Shown: positions 1-7,402 of the stretch, in pieces
Layout: the number at the start of each line of letters is the position of its first letter
How positions within the stretch are numbered: position 1 is the stretch's first letter
NCBI GenBank assembly: GCA_003241645.1
Contig: QFOX01000041.1
Coordinates: 1 to 18,231 of the forward strand
DNA: 18,231 nt
From: Azospirillum brasilense
GTDB lineage: Bacteria; Pseudomonadota; Alphaproteobacteria; Rickettsiales; UBA3002
Direction: 5' to 3'
Made by a program: the position numbers and the translations under genes
The notes under the pieces: generated by a model
Seen by the model: the letters and a program-made list of their open reading frames with translations, nothing else
Database searches by the model: none
Told to the model about the DNA's origin: nothing

Positions 1-1
1 C

Positions 2-343
2 GCGCAGAAATATTTCGGCGCCGACCAGTTCGAGATCATCTATCCCAGCGTCAGCATGCTGTGCGAACCGCCGGTGGCGGTGGTGGATACGGTAGTCGAT
101 AAACGCGGCACGCGCGACGTGGCCGAAACGTATCTCGAAGGGCTCTATGATGCCGCCGCACAGGCGATGATCGCGCGGCATTTCTTCCGTCCGGTCACGC
201 CGCAGGCGACCAGCCCGCTTCCGGCGCTGGATGCCACGCGTCTGGTGCGCATTGGTGAGCTGGGCGGCTGGAAGAGCGCGCAGGCCGAGCATTTCGCCGA
301 GGGCGGAAGCTTCGACCGCTTCACGCTGCGGGGGCAGGAATGA
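2..343 (+). CDS. Sulfate/thiosulfate-binding periplasmic protein, C-terminal part (5' end outside window)
   Basis: The last 113 residues of a periplasmic solute-binding protein are read in frame from base 2 to the TGA at 341-343. They match the C-terminal third of the Sbp/CysP family from memory: a YFGADQFEIIYPS stretch, then EPPVAVVD, the DKRGTRDVAE segment, a YLEGLY helix, FFRP, and a GGWKSAQAEHFAEGGSFD tail typical of this family. In the family the protein captures sulfate or thiosulfate in the periplasm and delivers it to the CysTW permease. The stop overlaps the cysT start (ATGA), and the cysTWA order downstream supports the assignment. Sbp (sulfate) and CysP (thiosulfate) cannot be told apart from this fragment, so no symbol is given. 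The signal peptide and most ligand-binding residues lie upstream of the window. Confidence 0.93.
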   Translation, partial: AQKYFGADQFEIIYPSVSMLCEPPVAVVDTVVDKRGTRDVAETYLEGLYDAAAQAMIARHFFRPVTPQATSPLPALDATRLVRIGELGGWKSAQAEHFAEGGSFDRFTLRGQE

Positions 344-1191
344 AGTTCAAACTCCCCCTCACCCGCACGGCGGATTCGGTGCTGCCCGGCTACCGGCTTT
401 GCATGGGCATTACGCTGGGCTGGCTCATGGGCATTGTCATCCTGCCACTCGCGGTGCTGCTCATCTCGCTCACCCAGTACCCGGCCGAAGCCATGCTGCG
501 CACGCTGGCCAACCCGCGCGTGCAATCGGCGTTCACCTTAAGCATCGGCGCATCGCTGCTGGCGGCCATCATCGCTACGCTGCTGGGGGTGCTAGTGGCG
601 TGGGTGCTCACGCGCTACCGCTTCCCCGGCGCGGCCCTGCTGGATGCGCTGGTGGACATGCCCTTCGCGCTGCCCACCGCCATTGCGGGCATCGCGCTTT
701 CGGCCATTTACGCGCCGGATGGGTGGATCGGCCAATACCTCGCGCCGCTGGGCATCGAGCTGGTGTTCAACCGCGCTGGCATCGTGCTGGCATTGGTGTT
801 CATCGGCATGCCGTTCGTGGTGCGCTCAGTAGAACCCGTGCTGGCCGAGCTGGATAAGGAGCTGGAAGAAGCCGCCGGTTCACTGGGTGCATCGCGCCTG
901 CAGGTGTTCCGCCACGTCATTCTACCGCACATGGCACCGGCGCTGCTTTCCGGCTTTGCCCTCGCCTTCGCGCGGGGCCTGGGCGAATATGGCTCGGTCA
1001 TTTTCCTCGCCGGTAACGTACCCGGCGTGTCGGAAGTGGTGCCGCTGGCCATTATTACCGCGCTGGAAAGTTATGATATGGCGGGCGCCACCGCCATGGC
1101 CGTGGCCATGCTGCTGCTTTCCTTCACCACGCTGTATGGGTTCAACTGGCTGCAGCACCGGCTGCGCCGCGGCATGGGGGCAGGCGCATGA
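340..1191 (+). CDS. cysT: Sulfate ABC transporter permease CysT (CysU)
   Basis: A 283-residue inner-membrane permease, the usual length for CysT. It has about six hydrophobic segments. A binding-protein-dependent permease EAA loop starts near residue 176 (EEAAGSLGAS, then HVILP), the site that docks on the ATPase. The segments DMPFALPTAIAGIAL and FARGLGEYGSVIF are characteristic of CysT in the molybdate/sulfate permease family. It should pair with CysW to form the channel for sulfate or thiosulfate. The ATG at 340 overlaps the stop of the binding-protein gene (ATGA). A purine-rich GGGGCAGGA lies directly upstream, which supports this start and suggests translational coupling. The gene ends in a second ATGA overlap with cysW. 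Confidence 0.95.
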   Translation: MKFKLPLTRTADSVLPGYRLCMGITLGWLMGIVILPLAVLLISLTQYPAEAMLRTLANPRVQSAFTLSIGASLLAAIIATLLGVLVAWVLTRYRFPGAALLDALVDMPFALPTAIAGIALSAIYAPDGWIGQYLAPLGIELVFNRAGIVLALVFIGMPFVVRSVEPVLAELDKELEEAAGSLGASRLQVFRHVILPHMAPALLSGFALAFARGLGEYGSVIFLAGNVPGVSEVVPLAIITALESYDMAGATAMAVAMLLLSFTTLYGFNWLQHRLRRGMGAGA

Positions 1192-2021
1192 GCCGCGCGA
1201 TCACCGAATCCGCGCCCATGCGCATCGGCCTGACGGCGCTTGCCGTAGCGGTGCTGGTGCTGCTGTTCGCCCTGCCGGTGCTTGCCGTGTTCGTGGAAGC
1301 GCTCAGCCGGGGCAGCGCGGTCTTCTTCGCCGCCCTCACCGAGCCGGATGCCCGCGCCGCGATCCGGCTGACCGTGCTGGTGGCCCTCATCGCCGTGCCG
1401 CTGAATCTCGTGTTCGGCGTGGCGGCCAGCTGGGCCATCACCAAGTTCCAATTCCGCGGCAAACGCCTGCTGCTCACGCTCATCGACATTCCGTTCTCGG
1501 TGTCGCCGGTCATCTCCGGCCTTATCTACGTGCTTGTCTATGGCGCGCACGGACTCATCGGCAGCTGGCTGGCGCAGCACAACATCGAGATCATCTTCGC
1601 CGTGCCGGGGCTGCTGCTGGCGACGCTGTTCGTGACCTTCCCGTTCATCGCGCGCGAGCTCATTCCGCTGATGAACGAACAGGGCACCGAGGAAGAAGAG
1701 GCCGCCATTCTGCTGGGCGCCAGCGGCTGGCAAATGTTCCGCCGCGTGACGTTGCCGAACATTCGCTTGGGGCTCATCTATGGCGTGCTTATTTGCAACG
1801 CGCGCGCCATGGGCGAATTCGGTGCGGTGTCGGTGGTGTCGGGGCATATTCGCGGGGAGACGACCACCGTGCCGCTTTATGTGGAAATGCTCTACAACGA
1901 GTATAATTTTGCGGCGGCGTTCGCCGTCGCCTCGGTGCTGACGCTGCTGGCGCTGGTCACGCTGCTGGCCAAACGCCGGGTCGAGAAACTGCGCCATCGC
2001 GCATCACGGGAGCGGGTATGA
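1188..2021 (+). CDS. cysW: Sulfate ABC transporter permease CysW
   Basis: A 277-residue polytopic membrane protein homologous to CysT and the expected second permease of the importer. The N-terminal membrane segment covers roughly residues 12-37. The segment DIPFSVSPVISGLIYVLVYG is a CysW hallmark. The EAA docking loop lies at residues 171-190 (EAAILLGASGWQMF, then TLP). ARAMGEFGAVSVVSGHIRGET near residues 205-224 matches the conserved C-terminal half of CysW. Gene order sbp/cysP-cysT-cysW-cysA is the classic order for this transporter. The ATG overlaps the cysT stop in an ATGA, with a G-rich ribosome-binding stretch just upstream in the end of cysT. No truncation or odd residues are seen. 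Confidence 0.95.
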   Translation: MSRAITESAPMRIGLTALAVAVLVLLFALPVLAVFVEALSRGSAVFFAALTEPDARAAIRLTVLVALIAVPLNLVFGVAASWAITKFQFRGKRLLLTLIDIPFSVSPVISGLIYVLVYGAHGLIGSWLAQHNIEIIFAVPGLLLATLFVTFPFIARELIPLMNEQGTEEEEAAILLGASGWQMFRRVTLPNIRLGLIYGVLICNARAMGEFGAVSVVSGHIRGETTTVPLYVEMLYNEYNFAAAFAVASVLTLLALVTLLAKRRVEKLRHRASRERV

Positions 2022-3178
2022 GTATTACGGTCAAGCATGTCAGCAAACGCTTCCGCGATTTCGGCGCGCTGCGCGACGTGTCGCTCACCATCAAGCGCGG
2101 CGAGCTGGTGGCGCTGCTTGGGCCTTCCGGCTCGGGCAAGACCACGCTTTTGCGCATCATCGCCGGGCTGGAGAAGCCCGACGCGGGGCAGGTCATCGTC
2201 GAGAAAAGCGCCACGCAGAAGAAGCGCAATGCGGTGGGTTTCGTGTTTCAGCATTACGCACTGTTCAAACACATGACCGTGTTCGAGAACGTCGCCTTCG
2301 GCCTGCGCATGCGCCGCGGCGAGGAAAAACTCAGCGACGACGCCATCGCCGCCAAGGTCATGAAACTGCTCAAGCTCGTGCATCTGGACGCGCTGCACAC
2401 GCGCTACCCCAGCCAGCTCTCCGGCGGGCAGCGCCAACGCATCGCGCTGGCGCGCGCACTGGCGGTGGAGCCCGACATCCTGCTGTTGGACGAGCCGTTC
2501 GGCGCGCTCGACGCCAAGGTGCGCAAAGAGCTGCGCCGCTGGATGCGCCGCCTGCATGAGGAGCTGAACATCACCAGCATTTTCGTGACGCACGATCAGG
2601 AAGAAGCCATGGAAATGGCCGACCGCGTGGTGGTGATGAGCCAGGGCCGCATCGAACAGATGGGCACGCCCGAGCAGGTCTATCTCACGCCCGCCAACGC
2701 CTTCGTGTATGATTTCCTTGGCCACTATAACGAGTTCGATGCATGGCAACTTTCCGACGGCAGCCTGCTGCTGAACGAGGCCGAGCCGGGCCAGCCCACG
2801 CCCGCCAGCCCGGCAGCGACGCCGGGCAAACGCGGCCTGCTTGCGCGCCTGCCCGGCATGGGCCGCCTGCGTGGTGCGCGCGATAGCGCCGTCACCACCA
2901 CCTACCGCCCCGCCCGCCATGCCCAGCCCACCGGCACCAAGGTGAAAGTGTTCTGCCGCCCGCACGAGCTGGAAGTGCATGGCAGCAAACAGCCCGGCAC
3001 CGTGCCCGCCACGCTGGTGCATATCAACCCCGCCGGGGCGCTGGTGAAGCTGGAGCTGGAACGCACCGACGGTGCGCTGCTGGATGCGGAATTGCCCCGC
3101 CCGGCCTTCGAAACGCTTGCACCCAAACGCGGCACCACGCTGTATGTGCGGCCCACCCACACCAAGATCTTTGCATGA
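2018..3178 (+). CDS. cysA: Sulfate/thiosulfate import ATPase CysA
   Basis: The 386-residue ATPase of the sulfate importer. The nucleotide-binding domain is complete: Walker A GPSGSGKTT at 35-43, Q-loop glutamine at 78 inside FVFQHYALFKHMTV (typical of CysA), signature LSGGQRQR at 134-141, Walker B LLLDEP at 155-160, D-loop GALD at 162-165 and switch histidine H192. A C-terminal TOBE-like regulatory domain resumes at FCRPHELEV (312-320). Between the two, residues about 254-305 form a Pro/Ala/Gly/Arg-rich linker that is longer than I expect for CysA (E. coli CysA is about 365 residues). The start overlaps cysW (ATGA) and has a good GGGAG ribosome-binding site upstream. It should energise CysTW from the cytoplasmic face. 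Confidence 0.95.
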   Translation: MSITVKHVSKRFRDFGALRDVSLTIKRGELVALLGPSGSGKTTLLRIIAGLEKPDAGQVIVEKSATQKKRNAVGFVFQHYALFKHMTVFENVAFGLRMRRGEEKLSDDAIAAKVMKLLKLVHLDALHTRYPSQLSGGQRQRIALARALAVEPDILLLDEPFGALDAKVRKELRRWMRRLHEELNITSIFVTHDQEEAMEMADRVVVMSQGRIEQMGTPEQVYLTPANAFVYDFLGHYNEFDAWQLSDGSLLLNEAEPGQPTPASPAATPGKRGLLARLPGMGRLRGARDSAVTTTYRPARHAQPTGTKVKVFCRPHELEVHGSKQPGTVPATLVHINPAGALVKLELERTDGALLDAELPRPAFETLAPKRGTTLYVRPTHTKIFA

Positions 3179-4941
3179 GCACCGCCCTTCCCCCCACCCT
3201 TGGCCGCTTCCTGCGGCAGATCATTCGCCCGCACCGCTGGAAAGTGGCGTTCGTGGTGCTGTGCCCGGTGTTCATGGCGATTGAGAACACGGTCATGCCC
3301 TATGCGCTGAAACTGCTGGTGGATGGGCTGGAAGGCATCAAACAAACACCGGATAGAGCATGGGACATTGCGATTCCCCCCATCGCTGGCTACATGGCCA
3401 CGCTGGTTGTGATGATGGCGGTGTTCCGCTGGCGGGAATGGATGCTGAAAGACCTGCAACCGCAGGTGATGGCTGAGATGCGCCTCGCCCTGTTCGACCA
3501 TGTGGGCCTGCACAGCCACCGCTATTTCGCCGACCATTTCGCCGGCGCCATCGGCGCGAAAATTGGCGACGTGGCGCGCGCCATCAACGCCATGCGCGAC
3601 TTCCTGAGCTGGCGCGTGGTGCCCTTCGCCACCATGAACGTGATCTCGCTGGTGATGATCTCGGCCATTGACTGGCGCATCAGCATGTCGCTGCTTGTGT
3701 GGACGGTGGCGCACCTTGCGCTCACGCTCTATCTCGGCCGCCGGGTCGAGGCCTCGTCAGCCACCAACGCCGAGGACCGCAGCCAGCTTTCCGGCGCGAT
3801 CGTCGATTCCATCAGCAATATCAGTATCACCCGTGCGTTCGCCCGCCGCGCGCATGAGCGCCACATCATCGGCCAGTTCCAGCAGGCCGAATGCAAAAGC
3901 CTGTCGCGCTCGCTCTACGATATCTTCGTCACCCGCGCCATCACCGACGTGCTGATGGTCATCCTCTACCTCGCGCTGTTCGTCAGCCTCGTCATTGGCT
4001 GGCAACAGGGTGCCATCACGCTGGGCGACATGGTGTTCGTCATGTTCACCACCTTCTTCGTGGTGGAATATACCTGGCTCATGGCGGCAGAGCTGCCGCA
4101 GGCCTTCTTCGAGCTGGGCACCGCACGGCAGGGCTACGCCACGCTCGCCGTGCCGCATGAGATCGTGGATGCGCCTGCCGCCACCACCCTGAACGTGACC
4201 CATGGCGCGATTGCGTTCGAGGACGTGCTGTTTCGCTACCGCAGCCAGAAACCGCTATTCGAGCAGCTGTCGCTGGAAATCCCCGCGGGGCAACGCGTGG
4301 GGCTGGTCGGCTTCTCCGGTTCGGGCAAGACCACATTCGCGCATTTGCTGTTGCGGCTTTTCGATCTCGATGGCGGGCGCATCACCATCGACGGGCAGGA
4401 CATCGCCCGCGTCACGCAGGATTCGCTGCGCCAGCAGATCGCCTTCATTCCGCAGGATACGTCGCTGTTCCACCGTTCGCTGATGGAGAATATCCGCTAC
4501 GGTCGGCTCGATGCGACCGACGAGGAGGTGCGGCGCGCCGCCGCCGCGGCCGATGGCGACCAGTTCATCGCCAGCCTGCCGCAGGGTTACGACACCATGG
4601 TGGGCGAGCGCGGCGTGAAACTCTCCGGCGGGCAGCGCCAGCGCGTGGCCATTGCGCGTGCGTTCCTGAAGAATGCCCCCATCCTGCTGCTGGACGAAGC
4701 GACCAGCGCGCTCGATTCGGTCACCGAACAGGCCATTCAGGACGCGCTGGCGAAACTGATGGAGGGGCGCACCACCATCGTCATCGCGCACCGGCTTTCC
4801 ACGCTGGCGCGCATGCAGCGCGTGCTGGTGTTCGACCGTGGACGCATCATCGAGGATGGCACGCATGACGCGCTGCTGGCGCGTGATGGGCATTACGCGC
4901 GCATGTGGCGCATGCAGGCCGGCGGCTTCCTGCCGGAATAG
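3175..4941 (+). CDS. ABC exporter half-transporter (fused membrane domain and ATPase), coupled to cysA
   Basis: A 588-residue type IV (MsbA/MdlB-like) ABC half-transporter expected to act as a dimer in the inner membrane. The N-terminal membrane domain (about residues 20-310) has six predicted helices, and IVDSISNISITRAFA is the usual membrane-domain motif of this class. The ATPase domain is intact: Walker A GFSGSGKTT at 379-387, Q-loop IPQDTSLFHRSL, signature LSGGQRQR at 483-490, Walker B ILLLDEA at 503-509 and switch histidine H539. The substrate cannot be read from sequence; lipids, peptides, drugs or sulfur compounds are all possible. Its ATG overlaps the cysA stop (ATGA), although the ribosome-binding site in cysA's end is weak, which suggests translation by coupling. 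It ends 11 bases before a convergent gene. Confidence 0.9.
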   Translation: MSTALPPTLGRFLRQIIRPHRWKVAFVVLCPVFMAIENTVMPYALKLLVDGLEGIKQTPDRAWDIAIPPIAGYMATLVVMMAVFRWREWMLKDLQPQVMAEMRLALFDHVGLHSHRYFADHFAGAIGAKIGDVARAINAMRDFLSWRVVPFATMNVISLVMISAIDWRISMSLLVWTVAHLALTLYLGRRVEASSATNAEDRSQLSGAIVDSISNISITRAFARRAHERHIIGQFQQAECKSLSRSLYDIFVTRAITDVLMVILYLALFVSLVIGWQQGAITLGDMVFVMFTTFFVVEYTWLMAAELPQAFFELGTARQGYATLAVPHEIVDAPAATTLNVTHGAIAFEDVLFRYRSQKPLFEQLSLEIPAGQRVGLVGFSGSGKTTFAHLLLRLFDLDGGRITIDGQDIARVTQDSLRQQIAFIPQDTSLFHRSLMENIRYGRLDATDEEVRRAAAAADGDQFIASLPQGYDTMVGERGVKLSGGQRQRVAIARAFLKNAPILLLDEATSALDSVTEQAIQDALAKLMEGRTTIVIAHRLSTLARMQRVLVFDRGRIIEDGTHDALLARDGHYARMWRMQAGGFLPE

Positions 4942-4952
4942 AACGTACGGAA

Positions 4953-7229
4953 CTAGTTACAGATCACCTTTACGCTGCCGCCTTCACCGCCGCGGTCGAT
5001 CGGCGGTGCGCTGAGGCCACCACGGCGCTGATCGAACCACCACATGCCGCCCTGGCCGATGAATGACCCCTCGCCCGGCGTCACCTCGGCACTGGGGTGC
5101 ACCGCAGCAGGTGGCGTTTCGGGCACGCCGCTCCAGTAATGCATGTTCGGCTCGGCGAAGCCCATCTGGTCGCTGTATTTGCGTTCGGACTGGTTATGCA
5201 GCGGCAGGCTGCTGTAGGCAGCGTTCTGCTCCTCCGGAATAGGCGGCATGTTCGGCACCGAACCGTAGACAGCATTCTGCAGGTAGAGCGGGCCTTGAAT
5301 GTCGGCAAATACCGTACCCGTGAAGTTCTTGCCGCCATAGATGATCAGGCGGGTGCCACTGCCCAGCGCGATGGCATCGAACGAGCGCACGCCCGCACGG
5401 TAGAAGGGTCCGGGATTCGAGTCGCTCCCGTACGAATCGGCATACTCGCCGGGGCCCACCATGTTCGACGCGAAGTCCGGCTGGCCGATACGCTGGCCTT
5501 CACCGGCAACACCGCCACTCACCCAGAAGAAGCACTGGCCCGTGGGGCAGGAAGCCTGGCCGGCCACGCTGCCATCGCAGGGAAGCACCGGGCCCGCGTC
5601 GCAGCTGGCGCTGGACTGGCTCAGGCTACCGCTGTTGCAGGTGAGGGTCACGCTGCCGCTATAGCCACTGACGGTATTGCTCACACTGACCGATCCGCCA
5701 TGCGGCAGCGTCGCATGGTTGCCGCTGCAGTTGGTCAGCCAGTTGGTGCTGCCCGCAGTACAGCTGGCATTGCAGCTTTGGCTGTTCAGGCTGATGTTAC
5801 CGTTATCACAATGCACACCGCTCGTTCCGGTGAACCCGCTATTGACGTTCGTCACCGTCACGTCGGAGCCGCTGCTCATCACCCCGATGCTGCCCGAGCA
5901 GCTGCCCCAGTTGATGGTCTGCGCCGGGCATTCGATGGGAATGGCGTTCTCGCAGCTCGCGCCGCTCTGGGTGATCGTATTGTTGCTGCACGACACCGTG
6001 ACCGAACCGGTGAGCCCGGCACTGGCGTTCGATACCGTGGTGCTGCTGCCATGGGTCAAGGCGCCATAGCTGCCCGCACAACCGGGCACCGTGCCGGCCC
6101 AGCTGGTGCTGCCAGCGCCGCAATTGGCGTTACAGATCGGCGCGGTCTGGCTGAGGATGCCGGTCGTCTGGTCGCACATCACGTTCACGGTGCCACTATA
6201 GCCGGGGTTGCCATTGGTGAGCGAGTCTGTTTGCCCATAATTGATCGTCGTGGCCGTCGTGAACGAACAACCCGCGCCCCAGTTCACCGTTTGCGGTTCG
6301 CAATGGCGGTTGCAGGTCGTGTTGGTCAGGTTCAGCGTGCCGTCGTTGCAGCGCACGTCGGCCGCGCCGCCATAGCCGCTGGCCGTGTTGGCCACGCCGG
6401 TCTGGCTCTGGTTGTGCAGCAGCGCCGGCACCGTGGCCGAGCAGCCCGCCGGCCAGGTAATGCCCTGCGCGGCGCAATTCTTCGGCTTCAGCGCGTCGTT
6501 GTAGGCCACGATGTCATCAAAGAAACCACCCGTGGCCGCTTCCCCCTTGGTCAATAGCGGCACGAAGAACACGGCATCGCCATTGTCGCAATTCTGCGTA
6601 TCGGTTTTGCTGTTGCTGGCCGTGCAGCTGCGCGCGGCAATGTTGGTGGCCGAAAGCGGGGTCGCCCCGTCCTTGTCCGGGCCATGGCTCAGCACGATAT
6701 ACGCGGCCTTATCGGAAAGCAGCACCGGCGCGGTGGGCACATTGCCGTTAATGGTAATGGAGCCCACATTGTTACTCAGGTACCCATTGGTGCTGTTGCT
6801 GCTGGTCATGGTGTTGGTGACCGCATAGCTGAATTTATTGCCCCAGCAATCCGCCGCCATCTCGACCGGAAGCCCAAGGGTCGTATGCGGTACGGTGCCC
6901 ATCAGCACCCCGGCATGGCTGACCATGCCCGCCGGCACGCGTGTGGCGTAGGCTACATCCGCGGGGTCGGCCCCTTCGGTGGCTTCCATGCCGAAATTGC
7001 TGGCGTTGCTGCCCAGCGTGGTCCAGCTGGGTTTGGGGTAACGGCGGTTCGTATCCACGAAATGCTGCAGGGCGGTCTGGATGGTGTTGATCTGGCCCTG
7101 GGTTTTCTCGGCGCAGCCATAATCCACGTTGATTTTCGTCGCCTCGATGCTGAATCCGGCCATTAACGCGATCATGGCCAGCACCACTGCCAGTTCCAGA
7201 AGGGTAAAACCGTGAGCCACCGTTCGCAT
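4953..7229 (-). CDS. Large type IV-pilin-like protein with five four-cysteine repeats
   Basis: A 758-residue protein. It starts with a short prepilin leader MRTVAHG, cleavable after Gly7, followed by FTLLELAVVLAMIALMAGF with Phe+1 and Glu+5, so a PilD-type peptidase should process it. Residues about 30-245 resemble the head domain of a pilin-like family I recall from alphaproteobacteria (TLGLPVEMAADCWGN near 117-131, VLSHGPD near 179-185, FFDDIVAYN near 236-244). Residues 252-543 are five repeats, each with four cysteines. Residues 551-758 form a Gly/Pro-rich C-terminal domain I do not recognise, holding four more cysteines. The protein has 28 cysteines in total, consistent with disulfides outside the cytoplasm. 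It may be a minor pilin or pilus-tip adhesin (inference). No other pilus genes are in the window. It converges with the ABC exporter and diverges from the M48-like gene. Confidence 0.85.
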   Translation of the reverse strand: MRTVAHGFTLLELAVVLAMIALMAGFSIEATKINVDYGCAEKTQGQINTIQTALQHFVDTNRRYPKPSWTTLGSNASNFGMEATEGADPADVAYATRVPAGMVSHAGVLMGTVPHTTLGLPVEMAADCWGNKFSYAVTNTMTSSNSTNGYLSNNVGSITINGNVPTAPVLLSDKAAYIVLSHGPDKDGATPLSATNIAARSCTASNSKTDTQNCDNGDAVFFVPLLTKGEAATGGFFDDIVAYNDALKPKNCAAQGITWPAGCSATVPALLHNQSQTGVANTASGYGGAADVRCNDGTLNLTNTTCNRHCEPQTVNWGAGCSFTTATTINYGQTDSLTNGNPGYSGTVNVMCDQTTGILSQTAPICNANCGAGSTSWAGTVPGCAGSYGALTHGSSTTVSNASAGLTGSVTVSCSNNTITQSGASCENAIPIECPAQTINWGSCSGSIGVMSSGSDVTVTNVNSGFTGTSGVHCDNGNISLNSQSCNASCTAGSTNWLTNCSGNHATLPHGGSVSVSNTVSGYSGSVTLTCNSGSLSQSSASCDAGPVLPCDGSVAGQASCPTGQCFFWVSGGVAGEGQRIGQPDFASNMVGPGEYADSYGSDSNPGPFYRAGVRSFDAIALGSGTRLIIYGGKNFTGTVFADIQGPLYLQNAVYGSVPNMPPIPEEQNAAYSSLPLHNQSERKYSDQMGFAEPNMHYWSGVPETPPAAVHPSAEVTPGEGSFIGQGGMWWFDQRRGGLSAPPIDRGGEGGSVKVICN
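5601..6476 (-). repeat. Five tandem four-cysteine protein repeats inside the pilin-like gene
   Basis: Five repeats of 53-57 residues follow one another at residues 252-306, 310-366, 370-426, 434-486 and 490-543. Each reads C, then a short W-containing stretch, C, about 25-30 Ser/Thr/Asn/Gly-rich residues, a G-(Y/F/L)-x-G turn, C, an N/D-G or N-N pair, about 10 residues, C. Cysteines fall at 252/263/294/306, 310/321/352/366, 370/384/414/426, 434/444/474/486 and 490/501/531/543. The pattern loosely recalls sushi/CCP modules, but I cannot assign it. DNA identity between copies is low to moderate, so the array is old compared with the TpsA repeats. Confidence 0.85.
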
Positions 7230-7402
7230 AAGGCAACACTTTCGTGCGAATTAATGATTTAAGGTAAATTATTTTGAATAAAATTACAACTTTATTCGTT
7301 AACTATTTAACCAACCGCGCCACGATTTGTGCGGGGGTTACCCAAAAGCCATGCATCATTTTTTATGTGACAGCCGGCCCTTCCCGCGTTAATTCCCTGC
7401 CT
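7230..7402. promoter_or_regulatory. AT-rich divergent intergenic region with two inverted repeats
   Basis: This 173-base gap between the divergent pilin-like and M48-like genes must carry both promoters or their control sites, unless transcription comes from further away. It is much richer in A and T than its surroundings around 7250-7315. Two perfect inverted repeats lie side by side: GAATAAA at 7276-7282 with TTTATTC at 7291-7297 (8-base spacer), and GTTAA at 7298-7302 with TTAAC at 7307-7311 (4-base spacer). They could be an operator or a small hairpin. No -35/-10 pair with good spacing stands out, so I assign no exact promoter. Confidence 0.4.

Noticed and set aside
1071..1997. Long minus-strand frame opposite cysW
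   Set aside because: The predicted protein is a His/Arg/Gln-rich low-complexity shadow; the plus strand encodes an unmistakable CysW.
4919..4936. CCGGC/GCCGG inverted repeat at the convergent gene ends, considered as a terminator
   Set aside because: The stem is only 5 bp, lies inside the exporter's coding end, and has no T run on either strand.
7274..7402. An N-terminal extension of the M48-like protein from a TTG start
   Set aside because: The extra 43 residues come from the AT-rich intergenic region containing the inverted repeats, and they place the membrane anchor unusually far from the N-terminus. The ATG at 7403 gives a normal signal-anchor arrangement.
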